Source: Glycomyces albidus
GTDB taxonomy: Bacteria; Actinomycetota; Actinomycetes; Mycobacteriales; Micromonosporaceae
Length of the DNA: 64,000 nucleotides
Assembly: GCF_009451885.1 (NCBI RefSeq)
Contig: NZ_WIAO01000002.1
Span: 286,009-350,008 of the forward strand
Reading direction: 5' to 3'
The notes below the pieces were generated by a model. The model searched no databases. It was given only the letters and a program-made list of their open reading frames with translations, and had not been told where the DNA came from. Shown piece after piece: positions 59,141 through 64,000 of this stretch (position 1 is the first letter of the stretch; each line of letters begins with the position of its first letter). Both the position numbers and the translations under genes were made by a program.

Positions 59141-59256
59141 ACCCCCCGATGCAAGGGTGACACTCGGGTCCGACACGCTTGCCCAGAGCCGTTCCCCGAG
59201 GTCGGGGGTGTCGGTTCCGCAGACCCCGATGCAAGGGTGGCACCGGGGTCCGACAT
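59118..59256. repeat. two direct repeats of about 57 bp at the 3' end of the MFS gene
   Basis: Copies at 59118-59175 and 59200-59256 share GGTCGGGG-A/G-TGTCG at the left, CCCCGATGCAAGGGTG in the middle and GGGTCCGACA at the right. The period is 82 bases. Copy 1 overlaps the MFS stop codon at 59138-59140. The ends are complementary in part (TGTCGG / CCGACA). Origin unknown. Confidence 0.7.
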
Positions 59257-59271
59257 CGAGCGGTGCGGCCA

Positions 59272-59448
59272 CCCGAGATGCGCTCCCGGTGCACGCCGCC
59301 GAGCATTCGCGGCCCGCAGCGAGCCCCGCGAGGCGTGAAGATCAAGGACCGGCGGCGCATGCTCGCACATCCTGGCCCGCAGCGGGACCGTTCAGGCGTG
59401 GAGGTCGAGGACCGCTTGTGCGCGTTCGCGCATCATGGCCCGCAGCGA
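59272..59448 (-). repeat. three decayed 63-bp tandem repeats at the end of the WYL regulator gene
   Basis: The minus-strand translation gives SLRAMMRERAQAVLDLHA (59395-59448, true gene end), PLRARMCEHAPPVLDLHA (59332-59385) and SLRAANARRRAPGAHLG (59272-59322), each 63 bases apart. The second and third copies lie beyond the stop codon. The 250-base stretch 59141-59391 contains only these and the 57-bp repeats. Confidence 0.72.
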
Positions 59449-60357
59449 GGCCGGTTCGAGGACTTCGACGCCGGCGAGTTTCATGAGCTCGCCCGAGGCG
59501 TTCCACTCGGTCTCGATGGGGATGGTCGCGACGGCCCAGCCGTGTTCGTCGCGGTCGGCTTCCTGGACGGCGGCCACGGTGTCCGCGTCGAGGTTGTCCG
59601 GGGCGCGTTCGACGGCCTCGGGGGAGAAGCGGACCACGGCGGTCCCGCGGTAGCGGCGGGCGTCGAAGGCGTCGAGGTTGCCGGCCCACCACGCGGCCAG
59701 GTCGAAGTCCGCGGGCCGCTCGAACGGCTCCTCCGTCTTCGTGGCGCTCAACAGGTTCGCGACCTTGTACGGCAGCGCCGGTCCCGTCCCCTGCGACGCC
59801 GCGAGGTACCAGCGGCCGCCCTTGAGCACCAGTCCCAGTGGGCGCAGGTCGCGTTCGATCTCGCGCGGCTCCTTCCACCGCCGGTACCGGACGCGGACGG
59901 TCCGCTGCTCCCATGCGGCGTTCGCGACCAGCGCCAGGAGCGGTACCGGTTCGGACCGCTGGAACCAGGCCACCACATCGAGGTGGAACAGCCGCCGCGC
60001 CCGCTCGGCCCGCTCCCGCTGCTGCGGCGACAGCGCCGCCGAGAGCTTCAGTTCCAGTGCGGCCAGCTCGGTCTGGAGCCCCAGATCGGTCGCGGCCTGC
60101 GGCACGCCGGTGAGCGCGAGGGCTTCGGCCTCGCCCTCGGTGACTCCGGTGAGCCGCGTCCGGTACCCCTCGACGAGCCGGTAGCCGCCTTCACGCCCGC
60201 TCTCCCCGTAGATCGGGATCCCCGCGCCCGCAAGCGCTTCCGCGTCGCGGTACACGGTGCGCACCGAGACGCCCAGCTCCGCCGCGAGCGCGTCGGCGGT
60301 CATCCGCCCGCGCTGTTGGAGCAGGAGCATCATCGACACCAGGCGGCCAGCACGCAT
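59392..60357 (-). CDS. WYL-domain transcriptional regulator (HTH-11 type)
   Basis: 321 aa. N-terminal helix-turn-helix ~5-55 (RLVSMMLLLQQRGRMTADAL, then LGVSVRTVYRDAEALAGAGI); WYL domain ~140-215 (VRYRRWKEPREIERDLRPLG and GGRWYLAASQG); a C-terminal WCX extension ~230-321. WYL proteins bind nucleic acid or small ligands and act as repressors or activators, often linked to DNA damage. The gene is divergent from the TIGR03086-like gene, with GGAACGTTCC between them as a possible site. Confidence 0.92.
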   Translation of the reverse strand: MRAGRLVSMMLLLQQRGRMTADALAAELGVSVRTVYRDAEALAGAGIPIYGESGREGGYRLVEGYRTRLTGVTEGEAEALALTGVPQAATDLGLQTELAALELKLSAALSPQQRERAERARRLFHLDVVAWFQRSEPVPLLALVANAAWEQRTVRVRYRRWKEPREIERDLRPLGLVLKGGRWYLAASQGTGPALPYKVANLLSATKTEEPFERPADFDLAAWWAGNLDAFDARRYRGTAVVRFSPEAVERAPDNLDADTVAAVQEADRDEHGWAVATIPIETEWNASGELMKLAGVEVLEPASLRAMMRERAQAVLDLHA

Positions 60358-60452
60358 CCCGCCAGTATCCGCGCGGGTCCGACAGTCCGGCCCGGGCTCT
60401 TGGGGGAGCAGCGGCCGAAGAGCGCGAGAAAATCCCGGCTGAAAACTGGAAT

Positions 60453-60475
60453 GGAACGTTCCCTTCTGCTATGCT
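60453..60475 (+). promoter_or_regulatory. candidate control site for the gene at 60527
   Basis: The perfect palindrome GGAACGTTCC (60453-60462) is followed by a -10-like TATGCT (60470-60475). No convincing -35 is visible. The divergent WYL regulator could bind here. Confidence 0.4.
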
Positions 60476-60526
60476 TGGATCATGAGGCGGTCCCCCGGAC
60501 CGTTCCGAACCCCGAAGGGACGCGAC

Positions 60527-61111
60527 ATGACCACCGAATGGAACCTGCTGGCCGAGGCTCACACCGCGCTGCTCGACGCCGTCAAGGGCGTCGGGGCGGA
60601 CGACTGGAACCGCCCCACCCCGTGCTCGGAGTGGACCGTCGCGCAGGTCCTCCAGCACGCCGCGGGCGACCAGCTCGGCTTCGCCGCCGCGATCACCGGC
60701 GGCGACGGCCCGTCGTGGAACCCGTTCGCGCCCTCCGGCGAGCCGATCGAGGACCCGGTCGCGTTCACGACGGTCGCGATCACCGCCGCGGCCGACGCGT
60801 GGGCCACTGTTGCCGCTGACGCCGCCGAGGTCCCGGTGCCGGTGCCTCCCAACGTCCTCGACGCCGTCACCGGCGTCGGCGCCTGCGCCCTCGACGCCGC
60901 CGTCCACGCCTGGGACATCGCCGTCGCCACCGGCCGGCCGCAGCCGCTCTCGCCCTGGGCCGCAAGCGAGATCCTCGTCGCCGCCAAGCAGATCGTCGAG
61001 CCGCTGCGCGCCTGGGGCGCCTACGCCCCCGCGCTCGCGCCCGCCGACGGCGACGACGCGGTCACCGCCCTCCTGCGATACCTCGGCCGCGACCCCGAGT
61101 GGACCGCCTGA
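60527..61111 (+). CDS. TIGR03086-like metal-binding protein (mycothiol-dependent maleylpyruvate isomerase fold)
   Basis: 194 aa from ATG 60527 with AAGGGA at 60514-60519. The N-terminal DinB-like helix bundle has DDWNRPTPCSEWTVAQVLQH, where the CSEW-x5-L-x2-H pattern and a later His (DAAVHAWDIAVATG) make the metal site. Such proteins are predicted thiol transferases that use mycothiol, the actinobacterial thiol. The reaction is unknown. The gene is monocistronic with a strong hairpin after it. Confidence 0.88.
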   Translation: MTTEWNLLAEAHTALLDAVKGVGADDWNRPTPCSEWTVAQVLQHAAGDQLGFAAAITGGDGPSWNPFAPSGEPIEDPVAFTTVAITAAADAWATVAADAAEVPVPVPPNVLDAVTGVGACALDAAVHAWDIAVATGRPQPLSPWAASEILVAAKQIVEPLRAWGAYAPALAPADGDDAVTALLRYLGRDPEWTA

Positions 61112-61122
61112 CCCCGAACACC

Positions 61123-61159
61123 CGCACCGGGGCCGCGGCATCGCCGCGGCCCCGGTGCG
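61123..61159 (+). terminator. terminator after the TIGR03086-like gene
   Basis: Perfect 17-bp stem CGCACCGGGGCCGCGGC and GCCGCGGCCCCGGTGCG with an ATC loop. The 190 bases that follow, to 61351, show no gene. Confidence 0.78.
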
Positions 61160-61351
61160 CTGCAACGCGTTCTGGCTATGCGACGACCGTGTGCACCTGC
61201 TCGCCGACGACTCGGCATCCGACCCGCTCGTACCGGCGCTTGGCGGTATCGCAGGACGGGTCGGGCAAGGGCCCGACGCCGGTACGTAAAGCGTTTGCGG
61301 CTCAGTGCCGTGCGTCCTAGGCTCACCTCCACCACGACGATCGGAGACCCC

Positions 61352-62128
61352 GTGACGCGACGAGCGCGCAGCGCCGACTGGGACTACGGCGAACTCTCCG
61401 CCCGCGTCTACGAACTGGACAAGCCCGCCGGCAGGTCGCTCGGCGGCGACGTCGAGTTCTACACGCGCCGCCTCGGCGCCGTCACCGGCGAGATCCTGGA
61501 GCCGGCCGTCGGCACCGGCCGCATGCTGGTCCCGCTGCTGCGGCACGGCCTCCGCGTCACCGGCTACGACACCTCCGAGCACATGCTCCGTATCTGCCGC
61601 GACAACCTCGCCGCCGCGGGCCTCGAAGCCGACGTCTTCATCGGCGACATGACCGCGTACACGAAACCCGGTGTGTACGAGGCCATCCTGGTCCCGACCG
61701 GCTCGATCGTGCTCGTGCCCGACCGCGATGCCGCGGTTCGGGCGCTCCGGTGCATGCACGAGAGCCTGCGCCCCGGGGGCCGCCTCTTCGTCGACGTCCC
61801 TCCGCCCCGGCTCCTCACCGGACCCGGCGCGCTGCGCCACTGGCAGGACGGCGACTCGGAGCTCCTGATCCTCCAGACCATGCACGTCGATCTCGACGAG
61901 GTGAACCAGCGCGTCGTCCGCTGGCTCCGTTACGAGCTGTGGCGCGAGGGCCGCCTCGTCGAGACCCAGCTCCAGAACAGCCCCATGCTCTGCTTCGGCG
62001 CCCAGGAGTTCCGGATGCTCCTGCGCGAGGCCGGGTTCACCGACGTCGCCGTGTACGGCGACTACGACGAGGACGCCGAGCTCGCCGCCGACGCTTCGAT
62101 CTGGACCTTCGAAGCCGTCCGCGCCTGA
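61352..62128 (+). CDS. class I SAM-dependent methyltransferase
   Basis: 258 aa from GTG 61352 with CGGAG at 61341-61345. Motif I is ILEPAVGTGRMLVPLLRHG, the acidic residue binding the SAM ribose is in VTGYDTSEHML, and motif II/III are VFIGDMTAY and LRPGGRLFVDVPPP. It is a Methyltransf_25-like enzyme with a beta-rich C-terminal insertion. The substrate is not known. It is convergent with the SDR gene at 62167. Confidence 0.9.
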   Translation: MTRRARSADWDYGELSARVYELDKPAGRSLGGDVEFYTRRLGAVTGEILEPAVGTGRMLVPLLRHGLRVTGYDTSEHMLRICRDNLAAAGLEADVFIGDMTAYTKPGVYEAILVPTGSIVLVPDRDAAVRALRCMHESLRPGGRLFVDVPPPRLLTGPGALRHWQDGDSELLILQTMHVDLDEVNQRVVRWLRYELWREGRLVETQLQNSPMLCFGAQEFRMLLREAGFTDVAVYGDYDEDAELAADASIWTFEAVRA

Positions 62129-62166
62129 CCGAGCCGGTTGCGCCGCAAGCTGATCGATGCAGCCGC

Positions 62167-62994
62167 TCACCCGTTCAGGATCTCGAGCGTGAGCCGGTGG
62201 AGCCGGTCGGCGGCCTCGGGGTCGAAGTCCTTGCCCGTGAGCGGGAGCGGCTTGCCGCGGCGGAAGGCCGAGACCGGTTCGGCGGGCGGGTCGTCCATGA
62301 GGGCGGCCATCGGGACGACGGCCCGTTCCACCCGCTGCGCCAGCAGCAAGGCGAGGGTCTTGGTGACCGCCCGCATCGGCTGGGGCAGCGGGTCGGCCAT
62401 GCCGGTCTTGACGAACAGCGGGTTGTAGAGGACGTAGCGGATCTTCGTCCCGGGATGGCTGCGCGGGAAGCCGACGCCGAGCAGGTCGTTGCATCGCGAC
62501 GCCTGCATCGCGGCGGTCTTCCCGCTGTAGCCGCGCCGCAGTTGCGGGTCGTCCCAGTGGATCCGGCCGGGCAGCCCGCCGGGGCCGGCCAGGTTGAGCA
62601 CGACGGGGGCCGCGGCGCGGTCGAGGAGCCCGGTCAGCTCGTGCCCGATGACGAAGCGGCTGAGGTAGGACAGGGCGAAGGTGTACTCCAGTCCGTCGGC
62701 GGTCTCCTCGCGGCGGGCCTGGAAGCGCTGGGTGGCGAACACGAGTCCGTCCAGGACGTCGAGGTCGGCTTCGACCTCGGCGACGGCGGACCGCATCCCC
62801 GCCACGGTGCTCAGGTCGGCTCGCAGGAACCGCGCGCGGCCGGCGGCCCCGAGGCGCTCGGCCTCCGCCATGAAGGCGCGGCCCTTGGCGGGGTTGCTGG
62901 CGACGGCGATGACGCGGTCGCCGCGGGACAGGAAATGCAGCCCGAGCCCCTTGCCGATCCCGTCGGTGCCACCGGTGATCACGTAGGTGCGCAT
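62167..62994 (-). CDS. short-chain dehydrogenase/reductase family protein
   Basis: 275 aa from ATG 62994 with GAGAGG upstream; ATG 63015 is an alternative. Nucleotide motif VITGGTDGIGKGLGLHFLSRG. The NNAG motif is replaced by LVFATQRFQ, and the Tyr-x3-Lys pair is YSGKTAAMQASR (Y-x2-K spacing is off), so catalysis may differ from classical SDRs; this resembles the atypical light-dependent protochlorophyllide reductase/retinol dehydrogenase-like group. It is divergent from a TetR gene with palindromic sites between them and is the probable target of that regulator. Confidence 0.88.
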   Translation of the reverse strand: MRTYVITGGTDGIGKGLGLHFLSRGDRVIAVASNPAKGRAFMAEAERLGAAGRARFLRADLSTVAGMRSAVAEVEADLDVLDGLVFATQRFQARREETADGLEYTFALSYLSRFVIGHELTGLLDRAAAPVVLNLAGPGGLPGRIHWDDPQLRRGYSGKTAAMQASRCNDLLGVGFPRSHPGTKIRYVLYNPLFVKTGMADPLPQPMRAVTKTLALLLAQRVERAVVPMAALMDDPPAEPVSAFRRGKPLPLTGKDFDPEAADRLHRLTLEILNG

Positions 62995-63013
62995 GGCATC
63001 AGCGCCTCTCTTC

Positions 63014-63078
63014 ATAAGTCAGCAGTCGATGACAAAGCTAGCGTGAGGCGCTCGATAAGTCAACAACTGATGACTTAT
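63014..63078. promoter_or_regulatory. SDR promoter and two TetR-type operators
   Basis: Operator 2 is ATAAGTCA-N8-TGACTTAT (63055-63078), perfect. Operator 1 is ATAAGTCA-N8-TGACAAA (63014-63036), imperfect on one side. The SDR promoter on the minus strand, TTGACT (63058-63063) and TAGCTT (63035-63040) 17 bases apart, is covered by operator 2 at its -35 and operator 1 just downstream of its -10. Operator 2 also lies nine bases before the TetR start. Confidence 0.75.
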
Positions 63079-63087
63079 GCTGACTTC

Positions 63088-63666
63088 ATGAGCGAACCCA
63101 AACGCCGCGACAAGGCGGCCACCCGGACAGCCCTCCTCGAAGCGGCCCGCCGGCGCTTCACCGAGCACGGCTACGACGGCACCGGCGTGCGCGACATCGC
63201 CGCGGACGCCCAGGTCGACGCGACGCTGATCTTCCGCTACTTCGGCTCGAAGCAGGCCCTGTTCGACGAGGCGGTCCGCGTGGACGTACCGCAGGGCCTC
63301 GGCCGCGACGGGCGGCGCGACCCCGCGGCGCTCGCCGGCGAGCTGCTGCGCGAGATCGTCTTCACCGACCGCACCGCGCCCGGCGCCGAGCACCCCCTGT
63401 TCGTCATGCTCCGCTCGGCCGGACGGCCGGAGGTGCGGGCCCACCTGCGCGAACAGGTCTGCGACGAGTACCTGGCCGACTTCGCCGAACGCCTGCCGGG
63501 TCCCGACGCCGGGCTGCGTGCCGAACTCATCGGCGGCCTGCTGCTCGGCATCGGCCTCATGCGATCGGTCATCGGCTCGCCGGCCCTGTCCGATTCCTCG
63601 ATCGAGGAGACCGGAGGACTCGTCGCCGAGATGGTCGCCGCACTGCAAGCGGCCCCGCCGCAGTAG
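63088..63666 (+). CDS. TetR-family transcriptional regulator
   Basis: 192 aa from ATG 63088; ATG 63070 in frame would overlap the operator, and neither has a ribosome-binding site. The helix-turn-helix is in residues ~10-55 (RTALLEAARRRFTEHGYDGT, then VRDIAADAQVDATLIFRYFG). The C-terminal part resembles TetR_C proteins that bind hydrophobic ligands, with unknown effector. It probably represses itself and the divergent SDR gene through the palindromes at 63014-63078. Confidence 0.92.
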   Translation: MSEPKRRDKAATRTALLEAARRRFTEHGYDGTGVRDIAADAQVDATLIFRYFGSKQALFDEAVRVDVPQGLGRDGRRDPAALAGELLREIVFTDRTAPGAEHPLFVMLRSAGRPEVRAHLREQVCDEYLADFAERLPGPDAGLRAELIGGLLLGIGLMRSVIGSPALSDSSIEETGGLVAEMVAALQAAPPQ

Positions 63667-64000
63667 CGCCGCGGACGAGCCAGGCTGTTCAAGGTGCCCA
63701 GACGCCGCCGAGCCCCGATTCTCGATCTTTGAGGCTGGTTGACGGTGCGTTCGGGTCGGGTCTGAGCGGCAGCGACGAGGGGCGGGAGTCGGTGGTGGGT
63801 TTGATGGCGTGTTGAGGGTGGGTGCAGGTGCAGGGCGGCGGCGACGACAGCCGGTGCATGGCGCAGGCTCGGGGGCGTGTTGCCGGTTCGTGCGGGTCGG
63901 GGTCAGAGCGGGCGACGAGGGAGTGTCGGCCGGGCGGGTGTTCGAGGCTCGGGCCGGGGCCGGTTGCGCTCGCCCCGGGTTCGGGGTCGGACCATATCGA
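63667..64000. other. non-coding, G-rich stretch at the right edge
   Basis: No open frame here has credible homology or codon bias. Two degenerate direct copies of CGGGTCGGG-TC-GAGCGG-CGACGAGGG are visible at about 63748-63782 and 63888-63921. It may be part of an intergenic region or a decayed gene continuing beyond the window. Confidence 0.35.

Noticed and set aside
59118..59256. Direct repeats as an insertion sequence
   Set aside because: No transposase frame and no terminal inverted repeats with target duplication could be seen.

Overview
The window is a 64 kb piece of an actinobacterial chromosome. Support comes from very high GC with strong G/C third-position bias, many GTG starts, an SsgA-like sporulation protein, a Ser/Thr kinase with a PASTA domain, several NarL-type two-component systems and a UdgX-type uracil-DNA glycosylase. 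A Glycomyces/Stackebrandtia-like filamentous genus fits, but this is inference; no rRNA or marker gene was available to prove it. Most of the window looks like ordinary chromosome. I see no prophage, conjugative element, CRISPR array, intact insertion sequence or large biosynthetic cluster.

Layout. 1-1448: 3' part of pheT. 1601-4760: a class A PBP-like protein that has lost its catalytic motifs, a PAP2 phosphatase and two small membrane proteins. 4876-6868: a NarL-type two-component system. 7101-15522: the complete arginine operon argC-J-B-D-F-R-G-H, coupled by start/stop overlaps and preceded by a promoter overlapped by ArgR-type boxes. 15554-21521: a secreted CBM2 protein, an acyltransferase, an HdeD-like protein, a MazF remnant and an MMPL/RND transporter. 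21815-26250: a cysteine desulfurase remnant, a second two-component system and the RNA-binding protein Tex. 26384-34503: tRNA genes Gly, Val and Cys, UdgX, a CIRCE-controlled Hsp20, a kinase-like phosphotransferase, phosphoketolase, two tandem acetyltransferases, and a tandemly duplicated tRNA-Gly whose second copy carries a 25-nt insertion in the D arm. 34506-43383: a TetR/MFS efflux pair with matching operators, a PASTA Ser/Thr kinase, citrate synthase and pta-ackA. 43623-50242: a small membrane protein with a multicopper oxidase, an SsgA-like protein, an O-methyltransferase, a secreted GH26 mannanase and an SDR. 50339-56944: a third two-component system, an AraC regulator with a VOC protein, a UvrA-like ABC ATPase and a fatty acid desaturase. 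57095-63666: a membrane protein, an MFS exporter behind a 25-bp palindrome, a WYL regulator with decayed tandem copies of its 3' end, a TIGR03086-like protein, a methyltransferase, and a divergent SDR/TetR pair with palindromic operators. 63667-64000 has no gene I can support.

How genes work together. The arg genes take N-acetylglutamyl phosphate to arginine with a built-in repressor. Phosphoketolase (29842-32226) makes acetyl phosphate, which Pta and AckA (40111-43383) convert to acetyl-CoA or acetate with ATP, so the window holds both ends of a phosphoketolase-acetate branch although they are not one operon. Secreted sugar-active proteins (CBM2 protein, GH26 mannanase) each sit behind a consensus-like promoter overlapped by an inverted repeat, suggesting regulated polysaccharide use.

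I did not find a convincing new multi-gene system. The best unusual items are the motif-less PBP-like protein, the tRNA-Gly duplication with its D-arm insertion, the SsgA-like protein that reads through a terminator hairpin, the decayed repeats at 59118-59448, and several clear operator/promoter architectures that predict regulator-target pairs.
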